Source: Glandiceps talaboti (taxonomy: Eukaryota; Hemichordata; Enteropneusta; Spengelidae). Taken from it: a stretch of DNA of 64,000 bases. Where the stretch lies: the NCBI RefSeq assembly GCF_964340395.1, contig NC_135560.1, forward strand, positions 2,759,998 through 2,823,997. The letters run 5' to 3'. Made by a program: the position numbers and the translations under genes. Below, piece by piece: positions 11,528 to 27,681 of the stretch (position 1 is its first letter; each line of letters begins with the position of its first letter). Under the pieces are notes generated by a model. That model ran no database searches. It was not told the origin of the DNA and worked only from the letters and a program-made list of their open reading frames with translations.

Positions 11528-14500
11528 AAGGTAATTGGTGAACCAAAAAATAAATGGTGTGCCCTTCAGGCAAGTGATGCAATATGAAAGTGAAACATTC
11601 ACTGGGTTAAATTATATAGCGGTACTATATATATATATATATATATTCAAATATATTCAACAGCTAAATGAAGCTCAATTGTAAATTTCACCATAGACAG
11701 TGGATTGGGGGGGGGGGGGTACACATACTTTGAAAATACAGAATCTCTGAAGTCCACAGGACCTTTTTGCCAGAATTTGCCACACATTTATGCAATATAT
11801 ATGTTAGATGGTATCAGCAGCATTATATTACAAGTATTTTTATGTCAATACGCCATATTTGGGTTACTGAAGTTCCAGCCATTTCTCAGGTAGTCAACCA
11901 CAAGAAGGCGCACTAGATTTGCAGAGTGAGAGCTAGTCTCGGTTACCCAGACTCGCCGCTGGCGGCTCTTCTTTAAGACCACCCCTCGTTCAGGATGTGG
12001 CAGGATGTTTGTGTCATGGTCACAGACATGCATGTTACCAGTTCCAAGATGCATTGCACATCTCTCCATACAATGCCATGTGTTGTGTATGTACCGAGGG
12101 GTTTGCACGTGCTACTCAGGGGAATGGTTGTCACCTGACTGTACCCTGGGTTCACCTTTAAAATCACTGTCTGTCATTGATGGCATTTAGCCAGAACAAA
12201 ATCATTCATAATCAAAGATGTCAACATTTGTTTCCATAATTTCCTAATGAAAATGTTATTTCAAAGGTAATATAGACAAAACAAGACTATTATAACTGTA
12301 ACAACATAAGCGACATCATGTCGCGTAATGCATCTTGGAACCGGAAATGCGACTATTGGTTTACAAGAAGAGGTGAATTAAATGTGTGTGAAAGACCTCG
12401 GTTGAAAACAGTGTATTTTTCCATCGGCCCTCTGCGCCCCCCCCCCCAGACTCTATGTAAAATTGGACTCCCTTTTATGTAAAACCGAAAAGAGGCTGCC
12501 CCCTAACACTTAATTCTAAATCATGATTACCCCCCCCCCCCCTGTATATCATATTCACATGACAGCCATTTTTTGATCGTGACTCAATGTGGACTGTACT
12601 GCCTGACCATCTTGCAAATACTTGATAAGATCCCATGATAGCACTGTCATCTCCTTTTAGAAGCCTTGGAGGTTTTTACTCTTAAAGTGAATTTTGAGAC
12701 TATTAGTAATTGCCAAGCTTTACAAGACAGCACCAATATAAAGCAACTGCACAGGGTTGAAATATTTGTGAAATAAATTTTGATAGTATCTTCACAGTAA
12801 AATGTAGGGAAAGGGATATGTCCACCTTTTTTTGGGGGGGATCCTCGTGGTCTCTCCCTAGAAGGCTCTCTTAAAAGCCATTTTTAGGATATTCAGAGCC
12901 TTTCAAGCAATAATCTCCAAACTTTACAAAACAGCACCACCATATCAGAAAGTATTCTGTATAACTTACACAGGGTTGAAATATGTTAAAAGTTAAATGG
13001 CATCATTATACTAAAGGTCGGTACACTTAATGGTAGTATCATTGGTCGGGGAGATTTGGACTTTTAAGGCAATATTATAGTAGACTATCTTGGGAAACAT
13101 TTCACATCTTTAAAAGACAATATTCGAATCGAAACAGGTTCAGACTTTAGATGGGATCGGGCTTACTATGACAGTAAAAAGGTTAGAGCATCTGATTGTT
13201 GGCTATGTATTAGTGACCCCCGGGGTGAGAGATTTCTTGGGGTTTTCAAGGTCACCTTGATTTTTCAGTTTTTATCAACAAATCGCCGAAACATTACAAT
13301 AATTACAGTTAAAGATAATGTTATATCCTACAAAGTGGTTATAATAGAGAATTATATAGATTACACATCCAGTTTCAGAGATACATGACATATGTACTGT
13401 AACTAGTGTGGTAGGTAATACATTGCATATGTATATGTAAAGTTAAGTTTGAGCCACACTCCAGGTGAAGTAATATTTTAAAACAGGGACAGGAAAAAAT
13501 ACTAAAGTTCAGACAAGGTCATGCCACTGTAGATTAATGGATTCTTTTCTTTCATCCAAATCCAAAACACAATGGCATCCCCTACCCAAAATTTCAAAAC
13601 AGGATGCCCCCCCCCCCGCCAATTTCGAAAAGGGGTTGACCCCCCCCCCCCCTACTAATGCATCACATGTTGATAATCGTCTGCTACTTCTGTCGAAAAG
13701 TATCCTGGTTACGGCACTTACGGCATATTCCGTCTAAATCTCTCGAACCCCGTTTGTGACTAGAATAGACTTTGCTTGACTAAAGCGACCATTTCACATA
13801 TAAAGGAAAACTTACTGGAATGCTTGTTGCATAGAAACATTGTCAATGTTGATTTTTACAGCTAAAATCGTAGGCTTGGTGTTTCACTCACTCATGTGAC
13901 ATGACGTTTATTACACACCCTCAGACAACTGCTAATGCAAAATAAACGATGACGTAGGTGCCGTGCATAGTGAGGATGTAGAAGTAGTCAAGTTGAAATG
14001 TTGATTATCAGCAATATAAACAATTGTAGCCATTAAAATTTTCGAGCCCATGTAACACTGTAATGATTTCATTAAAGGCCTGTTTTTGCTGCACTGTGAA
14101 AGAATACAATTTAAATGCATACAGCGACCTTCTATCGACTGTAGCTCTAAGTCTCAAGCTGTACTAAAACTACCTACTGACAGACAGTTTCTCTATTGAG
14201 CACAAGTGTAATCTTTCACTGGAGGATTTTAGAGACATAAAAAAATAGTTTCCATGGTATGAGCGTAAAAAAATATTATTGTGCTGCAAGTGCAGAAATG
14301 CTATAAATGTCAAATTCCCTGGTACTTGTGTTTCTGGTGCCACCGCCATAGGCAGTTTTATACTTTGGCAAATACTGAAACAAACTGAATCTCTACCATC
14401 AAATCAAATTACTAAGAATACTGACCCGACTTAGTACCTTTAATGAATCCTGTAATTTTTCATAATGATACAATAATTTTAAATGGTATGGCATGCAACA

Positions 14501-16741
14501 ATATACTTTGAGGATTTTTCTTGGTGTTAGTTTTCTGAATAACACCAGATAGCACTCTCTTAGTCCTTAAATTTCAAAAATTCAAAAGAGGGAGGGGGTG
14601 AACCTCGTACGCACCCCCATGCTCTCTTGTATTTTGATTCAAAGTTAAACTGGTATTGTTGACACCTTGATATATTAAATAGCACCACAAAGCATTCTTT
14701 TAGTTCTTCAATTTCATAACTTTCTAGGGGTACCCACCCCTACACTGAGTCTGTACCCATGTATTTTGATTCAAATTTCACCCTGTATTATTACTACCTT
14801 GATATGATAAAATAGCACCAGAAGTACTCTTTGAATCCTTGAAATTCAAAAATGTCCACTTGGCTCCCTCAAACTTCTATTCAACCTTACCTGTCTACTT
14901 TCTATTTTTACTGGCCACTTTGGGAATATTAAAGAATCATGAATGTCTCCGGGATCCTGTTATGAGGAAATTTAATTTCAAAAATAAAAAGTAACATGAC
15001 TCGACTTGATGCGGTGAAAAGTCAAATTTATAAAGCATATATTTAAAAGAAAATTGCTGTACCCCTACTTGGAAAACTATTGCTGTCATGGTGGTTGAAA
15101 AAAAAAATTGTGGTAGTTCCAATTCATCCAGCTCCCTCCCCCGAAATCAAATGGTTAACCCTTACCACCGGACGTGATAGGGAAGCTGTGAAACCATGGT
15201 GAATCCATGTTTTTGAAATATTTGAAAAGAGGAGGATTATTTTTTAGAGAAAGAAAGCTGATGGAGGACCATTTTTAGCACAATGGAATCAGGGAAGGTC
15301 ACATCTTGTACAACAGACCAGGCTTGATCCCCTCCCTTCTGTAATTTCCGAAGGCTCCCTTATTCGGGAAAATCTTGATAGGACAAATGGGACAGATATA
15401 AGTACTGCTATAGAGAGTCACCACCACCGTTAAAGGCATACCAATTGTCAAATGATCCAGCTGTCCCCGGGAGCCGTCCAGCACATTGACTGATAGCCAA
15501 CTACTTATCCAATGCCTAACCCACCACCACCGTCTAATACACTCCGACGTTTTTGAATAGACCCCAAACAAAGAAAAGCAAACAAAAAAAATAATTAAAA
15601 CTACGAGCAAAGAACAAAGAACAAAGAACTGTTTCATAAAACATGCCTGTGATACGTATGGTGTTTCAGGTCGCCCTCTTCGGTGGGGCTCGAACACACA
15701 GGCTTCAGATTCCATTCTCTTCAACTTGAATCGAACAGAAATATTAAATTTGAAAATGGGGGGGTGGGGGGGGGTGGTGAGGTACCTCTGCGTCCTGTCA
15801 GTGCAACGATCCACTTTGGGCACTCAAATTAGATAATATTTCTATTTGTAAATTTTATAGAATAGTTTTAAATAGTGTGAGTAAAGGTTCAATTTTATTT
15901 GTAGTTTTAAAAATTCTATTTCGCGTTGAAAATCAAAATGGAGGTAGGAAAAAGCCGATTTCTTACTGGTCCAATTGGCTAACAAGGCATTTTTTCCATA
16001 TGGTTGGTTCAAGTAAATATTAACTACAAACTATAATTGTGAATGATCCCTGGGTGTTTGAATTTAGAATTTACCAACTTCAATGTGCAGTTTATTGGAA
16101 AAATAAACAACCGAACAGACGTGTTTTTATTTCTTTGCAAATATTCTATTTTATTTTTTGCTGTGTTTTACAGTTTAACGTTCTGATTTATTACTTTATA
16201 GTACATTTTAACCACATGATATCTGAATGGAAAACTACTTCAAAACATGTTCGTACTTAGCAAATCAACAAATAAAATTTACAATAACTTACAAGATATA
16301 GTAGTATTTACCTATACTGAAGATTTATGTTCTTCAAGCTAAAGCAGGGGAAACCATGCAGTGTTTTCGCGTTACTGTTTTGAAGAAAACTTATACAAGC
16401 AACACAATGAAATAAAAAGTCTGTGATCGATCAAGTAGACTTAGAGCTCTCCGAGTTTGCATCGTAACTCAACAACATAAGACAAGATTTCCTCGAAAAG
16501 ATTTTCCATTGGAATATCCGGTAAGTTTCGTAGGCATCCTTCTGTTCCTTCTAATTGTGACAAGGTAGACTTCCTATTTTAAGGGTAATGTCGCTGAATT
16601 ATGTTTGTGATGACATATAATGCCAATATATCACCAGTGACATACGTTCAAAAAATGTATGCAGATGCGGCTAGTAACAAGACTATGCTCATAACAACAG
16701 TATTAACGATAGTTTACATTGCATATATAACACCATGAATG
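11528..16741. other. Gene-poor intergenic DNA
   Basis: Contains several poly-C/poly-G tracts (11706-11719, 12437-12447, 12532-12542, 13609-13617, 13640-13652), a short (TA)n at about 11626-11646, and degenerate ~150-bp repeats at 12640-12990 and 14500-14870. The 174-aa minus-strand open frame at 15299-15823 has no recognisable domain and lies over simple-sequence DNA. No convincing exon. Confidence 0.45.
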
Positions 16742-16750
16742 GGTAGGCAT

Positions 16751-16949
16751 CAATCTGATTAAAATCTTATGTGGTGAGAGCGGCTAGATGTCTTTATTAT
16801 CTCTATTTCCATCGTTTTGTGCCGTTCGTCTTGTTCCGGGACGGGAAGGCGGCTATCACATGGAACAAAACAAATGACACAACATGTTGGAAATAAAGGT
16901 AAATAAAGGCATCTAACCGCTCTCACCAAATTAGATTTTAATCAGATTG
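16751..16949. mobile_element. MITE with long inverted repeats and a 9-bp target-site duplication
   Basis: The 199-bp element begins CAATCTGATTAAAATCT and ends with its exact reverse complement. The inverted repeat continues imperfectly for about 80 bp per arm, including GGTGAGAGCGG. It is flanked by a perfect 9-bp direct repeat GGTAGGCAT at 16742-16750 and 16950-16958. A 9-bp duplication fits Mutator-like elements, but the superfamily is inferred from that alone. There is no internal coding sequence. Confidence 0.85.
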
Positions 16950-17420
16950 GGTAGGCATTACAATAAATCTTCAAAAAATATGTGTGCAAATATGTCTAGC
17001 AACAAGAACACAATCATGATAGAAAATTAAAGTTTACTCTCAACAGTTGTGCTACAACGCCATTGGCACTTTTATTTCCTATATCCAGTCTACACTATTT
17101 AAAATAATGTAAAACTTTTGTATAATAGCTATTCCACACAGCTCTTGTACGAATACGAATACTGGATGTGTGACGTGTAACAAGAGTGGCGGTAATTATC
17201 ACTGGACCTGTAAAATTGACTCAAGTGTCAGTGTTGCTCAGTAAAGAATGTTATTTATGCAAATATCTCTTTTTTTCGAATTTCACCTTTTTACAACACT
17301 ACCAATGTTAACGTTGTATTAGTCTGAGAATGTTCTATTTAAATAACGTTTAGTCTAACTTACTAATGATCTTTAACATTGTTTATTATATTGTCATATC
17401 ATATCATGTTATAGTTTTTT

Positions 17421-17548
17421 CAGAAAATGACGACGCCAAACCAACTCGTGCTTCAGTAAGTGGCGACGACGATCCACTCCTTATTTCGGGAAATAACAAC
17501 ACCGAAGCCGGCATCGAAACAACCAAGAATGAATCAACGAATGCTTAG
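17421..17548 (+). CDS. Candidate C-terminal coding exon, unknown product
   Basis: After a good 3' splice site (ATAGTTTTTTCAG) there is a 41-codon open stretch rich in Asp, Asn and Thr ending in TAG at 17546-17548. It has higher GC and more CpG than its surroundings, which suggests coding. The PLLIS segment resembles the acidic cytoplasmic tail of a membrane protein, but no family is recognised. A competing donor (CTTCA|GTAAGT) lies inside it. The upstream partner exon was not identified: the open block ending at GTAAGT near 16511 would join in the wrong phase. Confidence 0.3.
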
Positions 17549-17787
17549 GTAACTATTATATCGTATTATATCATATGATCAAACAATTCGAATTTGAATG
17601 TATCCGTAGCTGTTGCCATTTATCCCATACCTCATATGTAGATACTGAAACATTCTATGACAATTTATCTTGTTCTACTACCTCTCGAGATGTTGGAAAA
17701 AATGAATGGGGGATTGACGTTATAGTTTTATTACTATATTAGCAATAATTTCACTTCGTCTAAGATACAACACAGTAGCTTCAGTCA

Positions 17788-17793
<6 letters not shown>

Positions 17794-17818
<25 letters not shown>

Positions 17819-17820
17819 CG
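17794..17820 (+). repeat. (GAT)n microsatellite
   Basis: Short trinucleotide run of about eight GAT units. Confidence 0.85.
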
Positions 17821-18236
17821 ATGTTAATTATTATATAGCATTTTTCCACACTGTACTGCAGTACTTTCAAATGAATAGATAAAGATTCATTGGCAAATAA
17901 TTTGTACAGAATTCAAAATTCTCCAGCAATAGATATATACATACATGTTTATGCAATACTATTCCGTCTTACCAACAGATTCAAACTTTCTCCATCTTAA
18001 GTGATGATGGTGATCGGGAACTTCAACATGTCACTGTTAAACTTGATGATCAGAATACCATAAAATTATAATGAAGGCCATTGGACAGATGTCTTCCGTA
18101 AAATGATTCTATACATTTCATTTTGAGATCATTATAACTATTGTTTGACTGCAATTGTCTTTGTTTTATTGTATGAATATAAATTACGTCTTGGTATCTT
18201 CAAACATGACATTCTTAGCTATCTCTGTGCCTCTAT

Positions 18237-18241
18237 GTGTC

Positions 18242-18316
<75 letters not shown>

Positions 18317-18319
18317 GCC

Positions 18320-18368
<49 letters not shown>

Positions 18369-18480
18369 GCCTGTCTATCTATCTATCTGTCTGTCTGTCT
18401 GTCTCTGCCTGTCTTTGTCCCTCTCTGTGTGTGTATGTGTCTGTCTGTCTGTGTCTGTGTCTGTGTCTGTCTGTATGTGG
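18237..18480 (+). repeat. (CTGT)n microsatellite grading into CTAT and GT-rich repeats
   Basis: Long tetranucleotide array. The overlapping open frames of Cys-Leu-Ser-Val repeats in all three plus frames are the periodicity of the repeat, not proteins. Confidence 0.95.
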
Positions 18481-18591
18481 TTGCGCCTGTGGCATATATC
18501 ATGTGCTATGTGTGGATTTTAGTTTCTTTTGAATTTCTTCCATCTTAAAAGCGACTTGCAGGTGACGTGTTTGTCAGGGTGTGTGTTGGGT

Positions 18592-18594
<3 letters not shown>

Positions 18595-18637
<43 letters not shown>

Positions 18638-18662
18638 CACTCGCACGCGTGTGTGTGTGTCT
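18595..18662 (+). repeat. (GT)n / (GC)n microsatellite
   Basis: GT run followed by GCGCGC. Simple sequence. Confidence 0.9.
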
Positions 18663-19079
18663 GGTTGTCTGTCTGTCTTTCTTTCCGTCTGTCTGTCACT
18701 GCCTTTGTCTTTATCTCCGACTCGCTGCCTCTCATATCACTATATTTAATATTAGACTTTGCAGGTACACAGTACTTTTCATCGGGATAATATCGTTCAA
18801 AAAGTGTGTTGCATCTAAGCTAGAGTCTAATATTAGATGGATGATGGATATTTGTGCAATGTCGCGCCTTCATGAAAAATCCGGAAGGTAGCTACCTCCA
18901 TCATGAAGGCAGAAAGTCCTTCCTATCTGCATGTCTACACCGAGTGATATAGTTTTTAGTAATTTCACAATGGTGGTTGATAGAATGCATTTTTAAAATC
19001 ATGTATCAGCTCGATGTTAAAAGAACACGAAAGTTCGAAGTTTTCCAGAGAAATAACACCACAGCCTAATCTCTCACAC

Positions 19080-19439
19080 TTCCCAGGAGATCAAAATATC
19101 AAAGTTAAATTCTATCATAAGCACATCACAGGGTGCAGTGAGCATGAAATTGATTGATCGATCAATCGATTTATTGATTGATTTATTATTTGGGTGAATG
19201 ATTCGATTGAATGATTGAAATTTTTGGTGAAATAAAACTTATTTTGTGCGTGATGTTGATCTATTGACGCATTGATTTTTGTAGTGATATAAAAAAAATT
19301 CTTCTTTCCCTTGCTACTTTTCTCACTTTCAGCTGTATATAATTCTCTCCTTATTGACTAAATAAAGACATCTCGTCCATTATTCACCTCTTATTTCCTT
19401 ATAGTGGTCTAAGCCACACCACAGAGTTCAGCGAGCATG

Positions 19440-19491
<52 letters not shown>

Positions 19492-19680
19492 AGATAGATA
19501 GATTTCTTGATTAATTTATTATTCGGTTGCATGATTGATCCTTTGAATGATTAATTTTTTGTGGTGATATAAAACTGTTTTTCTTCTTTCCCTGGCTAGT
19601 TTTCTTTCTTTCAGCTGCATATATCATTATCTCTTTACTGACTAAATAAAGACATCTTGTCCATTATTCTCTAAATTATC
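19080..19680. repeat. Tandem duplication of a ~290-bp segment
   Basis: 19125-19390 and 19420-19680 align over their length: a GAGCATG(A)TTGATTGAT start, a TTGATTG tract, a common ATATAAAA..TTCTTCTTTCCCT block, CTTTCAGCTG, and GACTAAATAAAGACATC before TCCATTATTC. Both copies have an AATAAA word. No exon is recognised. Confidence 0.7.
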
Positions 19681-19967
19681 TAAATTAAAACGCCCCTAAT
19701 CTTATAACTGCCAAGAGGTTAGTTACATTAAAACATTGCTGTATTTGCTTGTCCCCTTGTGCTAGTGGTGAACTTAGTTAGTAAACAGCGCCAGCTCCTG
19801 TGGTTAGCAAAACCACCCTGTATGAGTCACAGAGATTATATTTTATTTGTTTAGATTTGGTGCAACTGCATACGGTCTAAAATGTATTTATGTGTCTTCA
19901 GTTCATTCAGCCTTAGAATATGCATGTATTGTATGGCAAGGAAGTTTAACTGAAACACAAAGATCAT

Positions 19968-20044
19968 AGACTATAAGATACGTGTTGTTCCGCCCTCACC
20001 GATATGTGAGGGCGCCCCGTCACCACGTACCGTACACTGAGACT
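19968..20044. mobile_element. Small palindromic MITE-like element, copy 2
   Basis: Same family as 11440-11527. It has outer arms AGACTATAAGATACGTG / CACGTAC..GAGACT and an inner CGCCCTCA / TGAGGGCG pair. Confidence 0.6.
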
Positions 20045-22333
<2,289 letters not shown>

Positions 22334-23732
22334 TGATATATTGTTTAGAAAGATTGGACAGCCAGGTAGTCACAATTTTTAATCTGAATATCAATGAATA
22401 GCAGTGCTAAAATTTATAATTCCCTTTTTTCAGACAAGGACAATGAACAACTTCAAAATAAGTCACAGTGAACATATGATTGAATAAAAACTTTGAGAAA
22501 TCCTAAACTTGTAACCACTTGTTTCATTTTTAAAATTGTTAGTACACTGCTGTGTTTATCATTCCCTCTTCATATTCATGACATTTTGAAGAAAAAAAAT
22601 CCCTGACTTTAAAAAGTACCAAATGTGAACGAAAAACTTACAAATAATAGTCAAACAAACTTTAAAATAATTTATTTTTTATTAATTAACCGTTACTGGC
22701 TGTGCATCATGATTTGGTCCTGCTATATCAAATGACAGCATAGTTACGTACTGTAAACTTGCTGACATTAGGTGTCCTTGAAACTCAGAACTTGAATCTT
22801 TAACTAAAACTATCAACAAAGTCAAAGTTGGGATGCTCTGTAAATATTACATTAATTTTTTTCTGATTTGCACAACAAGTTCGTTCTTCATGTCTGACCG
22901 GGCGCACATGCATCGGCCGTCTATAGTGGCCATGCCAGTGATTACGCATTGATTCAGTGCCCAACATTCACATGTGTCACTAGCACTGTCAACATCATGC
23001 AACACGATCCCCTAACACAGCTTTTTCGGAATCAAAATACACATGTACTCATTTAATTTAACCCATCAACAAATGAAAATCACAACCTGTCCCATAAATT
23101 TGGTTCACGAAGGCTTCTGAGCTGTGGCATGGCAGATAGATGTTCCGGTAGCAAGTTCAGTGTTTCGCACACGTCAGTGATTAGGTCAGAGGTCACGACA
23201 GTGACAGTAGACAAAACATGTGACGAGAGACGTCCATTTCGACGTCTCATCTAATCCCTCTAAGTCTAATGTTTTAATTTGTAGATTAAGTTTATCAAAG
23301 TTGATCTTTTTGTGGCATTTTTTATGTTAACAATAGAACTGCGCGTTGTCACTGTATCTTATATGATGTCAACAAAACTTTCCCTTACGCAGTCAGTATA
23401 CTTCTTGTGGGATTCACGTCGAGTCAGAGCCTGGCCTGGTCCGGCCGTGGACTTAGATAATTTTGATGTCTGCCGTAAAATGAATGCGCCAAAGCGACGC
23501 AAGGTGGGAAAATTATTGCTTCATTTGTAATTTTAGGGGGCCAATGTCGCAAGGTCGTGGCCTCGGCAGAACTGGCCTAAGACGCCATGGGGAACCTTAC
23601 AATTTTGCTGTGCTCAGGGGTCGGTCGGAAATAAAAAAACCTTTTTTATTTCTGTCAGTTTCTGATGTCGGAGCTGCAAATTAGGGTCAGTCGGGAGATG
23701 AGAAACAGAAAAATAAAAATGGTCGCCCTTAC

Positions 23733-23925
23733 AGGATTAACTTAGTGTTGTCTTTAATGTCTTTAGTACACTGTGATTTGTAATCAGTCTTACAGGATTA
23801 ACTTAGTGTCTTTAATGTCTTTAGTACACTGTGATTTGTAATCAGTCTTACAGGATTAACTTAGTGTCTTTAATGTCTTTAGTACACTGTGATTTGTAAT
23901 CAGTCTTACAGGATTAACTTAGTGA
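23733..23925 (+). repeat. 58-bp minisatellite, about 3.3 copies
   Basis: The unit begins CTTACAGGATTAACTTAGTG and ends GTGATTTGTAATCAGT. The first copy has an extra TTG. Confidence 0.85.
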
Positions 23926-24639
23926 TGACAATTTGACTATGTTACCTCTTTTGCATTTAATACCACAAATTGGAATTTTGACATAACACTACTTTCAAAA
24001 TAAAATAATCTATAAACCTTATGCCATAAATGCCTGGTTTAAATTGACACATCTAGGTGTGAAAAACAGTTGTCCAGCAGTACTATAGGGAAAGTTAGTT
24101 GATCATGAATAAAAGAATTATCTAAAGTAATCTCATGGCTCTATTTATATGATAACATGAATGTTATAACATGTATATGTTATACCGGAAAAATGACCTC
24201 GGGCAGCAAGATGTGGAACGGTATTTGGCAAATAACATACTTATATGTCACCTGTGACTATGAATTCAATGTTTTAATGTCTAAAAATGCTGTTTCATTT
24301 CAAAACAAAATCACTTCCACGTTATACTGTTGAGCGTAGTATCACACACCTCTCTGATGACTGCATTGCGGTTGTTTACATCTCAGCCTTAACTTTATCA
24401 TCCAATCAGAGGGCACGTTTGCTCAGTAGTATGACGTAAATGTTTACTATTTGCATATCACTCCGAGATATATTCAAACGTTATCCTTCAGCAAGAAAAT
24501 GACCACATCTTTGTTTTGCATACTGTATTCCATTAAATGTACAGAAATGTTTGTGATATGCTTTCTTGTTCTCGTTAAGCAAAAATTGCACCCTCTGTGG
24601 TGGTAATTTTGATATCCTTCATAAATTTAGGAATTCATG

Positions 24640-24770
24640 TTTATAGTGCAGGGGCATATGGGTTTTCGTGTGAAATGCATGTTAATTTTATGAAACATAT
24701 ATGGTTACGTTCATTATAGGACCACATATAAAAAAATACATGTTGGCAATTTTTATCTTCAAAATTAGTC
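24640..24770 (+). repeat. Dispersed repeat, partner of 28700-28865
   Basis: Shares ATAGTGC-GGGGCATATGG, TTTCGTGTGAAAT-CATGTTAATTTT and ATGTTGGCAATTTTTAT, in the same order, with the reverse complement of 28700-28865. Probably two copies of one uncharacterised element. Confidence 0.6.
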
Positions 24771-26084
24771 TTAGGGGGCTAAAAATAAAATGTGGCCCCA
24801 AGACCCTATTCTTAACCATTGGTTAGGCAATGAAAACCCATGAATCCATGTGATTATAGTCAACTTCCATTGATATGGCCTTAGCAACAGCCATTAATGC
24901 CAGTATATTTTGCAAAGATAACAACATTTTTGGTTAGTCAGGCCAAAAAAAATATCAAAACATGTATGAAATATGCCTATCAACAAGACCATGTCCATAG
25001 CAACAGTCAGAACATTATGTATATTGTAAAGATAACAACAGTAATTGGTAGGTATGTATAAGGGCAGCTTTAATTCTGTTTCCCATGACCCAAACGACCC
25101 TAAATGTCTTCAATTAGATGAAAAAAATTTAAATCGACGCCCTATATGGCAGGGTTAGGAAAACCATGAGTGAATGAAAATTATTTTTTATCGCTGAAAT
25201 TTGGGCAAATTCAATAAAACAAACAGTTCAAATGTTCCTTCTGACTTTACTTGCCATTTCTAAGTCATTCAGAATGTTAAAATATGATTATGAATCGAAG
25301 TAATTTAGTACATACATTAATGATAACAAAGTGCATGTGTCATAAAGTTTGATAATACCGTATAGCTTGTAATTTTAATGAGTTATTTGCATAATTAGTG
25401 ATTTTCAGTAATTTCGCTAGATCTTAAGAATGCACTCATCCTCTGGTGTTATATGGATGTGTGAGCTGATTAAAAATATGCACTTCTGATCGCAATAGAT
25501 ATTATACTTAATCGATAAAATAGAGAAAATATCACTATACTAGTACATGTATATTTTGGCATGTCATACCTCTCAGTATCGAAACAATAAACGGTTCATG
25601 CATATATTCGGAATAGGTAGCCGGTGGGGGTCAGCTATGAAACAGTGATGCGAAGCCCAGGGTTAGTCTAATCTCCACTAAAACTACATCGAGCTGTAAG
25701 CCATTAATACACGTACAATTACTGAAATTTAACTAGCAAATTACAGTCTACCATCTTTGAAACAAGTGAATATATCCATCGCCCTTTTGTAATAAAACTT
25801 GGCGAATCTCATAAGCTTAAGGTGAACAGATTACACTAACCTAGATCGTGTGGTGGTGTCTGTGGATGGTAGGCTGGTAGCCTGAATGAGAATGAATGGG
25901 TACTCTTAGGTAGGTTTTATTTGAGTAGACGTGGTAACAAGGAAAAAAATAGTTGACAAAACAACTACTTGAGTGGTAGACCTGATTTTTTTTTTCAAAA
26001 TTATTGTCTAGTATTAAATTGATTTTACTGGCACGACCCAACCTTTACCATACCTGTGACCCACCTAACTACCATCTCTGTCAA

Positions 26085-26200
26085 GGGGTAGTACGAGACA
26101 AAGTGACACTTTTGACTGTTCACAGCCCCCAGGGGAGAGGTCACCGGGGGTGAATTAAGTCAAAGGTGTCACTTCATCTCATACTCACCACATTTACACA
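26085..26200. mobile_element. Palindromic MITE-like element
   Basis: GAGACAAAGTGACAC(T)TTTGACT near 26096 pairs with AGTCAAAGGTGTCACTTCATCTC near 26158, with CACCCCCGG-type sequence in between. Imperfect inverted repeats of about 35 bp enclose the whole. No target duplication identified. Confidence 0.45.
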
Positions 26201-27681
26201 TCCTCTGCTAAAGATTTACCCCGGTGGAAAGACATGGTCAAATATGACTTTTCGTATAGTGAAACTAAAATGGTGGACTCTAGTGAAATTTACAGCGGGT
26301 TAAAAATACACCAAACTCAACTTTTACAAAAGAGGATATGAACAATAAGTTCCAAAGCTACGTTTTATTTATTGATGTAGTAACTAATGGATATGCAATA
26401 TCATGTCTGGTAGCGCAGAATTTTTCTTTCGACAAGGCGTGAAGGAACAGCAATCTAAAGTTTTGCCTTTATTGAAGACATTCAGTTTACATCTGATATA
26501 AACATATTTTTTGATCAATAGCATAGCATCAATTGAATCGTTACTATACAAAGTTATGTATTCGAGTGAATAGACCCAATTATTTTTATTCAAAACTACT
26601 GTCTAGTCTCTCACTCACGCCATTATGTCGTATGCATTGTCTACGTTTCTACTAGTGTAGCTATTTGGTTGGAGTTACATGTCAATTCAAGGGAACAACA
26701 TGAAAAGATGTGTTCTCCGCTGTTACATTTGATTACGTTATTTCATCGAAATTCTAAAATAAAACAGGATAAACAGCATAAAATAAAGATGATAAATTCA
26801 GTATCTGAAGAATATCTTTTCTAATATTTCAAAGGAACAATATGAATATATACATATTTAGTTTAGTTATTCAGCGTGAAGGCACTCTTACATTCGATTA
26901 CGCAACGAACTTTCTCTTGGTCAGTCATGAATAAAGGTTGAAAGTAACAGCAGAGACACATTCTAATGTACCACCCAACCCCAACCACCAACCCACCAGA
27001 AAATAGTATCTTAAATCAAATTTTATTGCATTGTTAGCCATCATTCCAAGTTTTTTATTACTCAAATAAAATCTGACATTCAAATCCTCAACATAAACAA
27101 CATGGAATGTACCCTTCTACATCTTTTGGTAATTCTCATACACAAATAACCTTTATTGCTGGGAATAAGTAGTCACATGCCAACTTGATGACTAAGTCTA
27201 TCTCATTTTGACACCATTGCAAAGTGGGAAATTAATGAGCCCTCATGAAATGCCTTTAACAACGATTCATTTACTTTTTAACATGATATTTCTACAGAAC
27301 ATAGAATACAGAACAAATAACAAAAACGTTCTAAAGTAGCTGCCATATTGACTTTTTCCATTGCTCTAGAATGTATCTCAATTGATCAAAAGTGGGGGTG
27401 AAACATTCTGAAGGTTTCTAAAGGTGTTTTACTGAGTGATGTTTCTTTTCTATCTAATATTTGCAGGAGGTCCAATTTATGTAACTTGTATGCTAATATT
27501 GAGGTAAAATTTCAAATTTTGTGTAGACCTAAACTTGGACTCTATATCCTGTGTAGAATGTACCTGTCCAGCATTCAATACTACATGTGTAGATACGTAT
27601 TAAAACCAGATGCCAGATCTGAAAAGGAATATTTTTAATGTGTGTATGTACACTTGATAACAAGCGACTTCTGTCGTTTAG

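Noticed and set aside
15660-15720. tRNA gene or SINE from GTTCGAGCCCCACC on the minus strand
   Set aside because: A B-box-like word is present, but no matching A box or cloverleaf could be built.
15299-15823. 174-residue minus-strand open frame as a gene
   Set aside because: No recognisable domain, no splice context, crosses a poly-G tract, and composition resembles the surrounding DNA.
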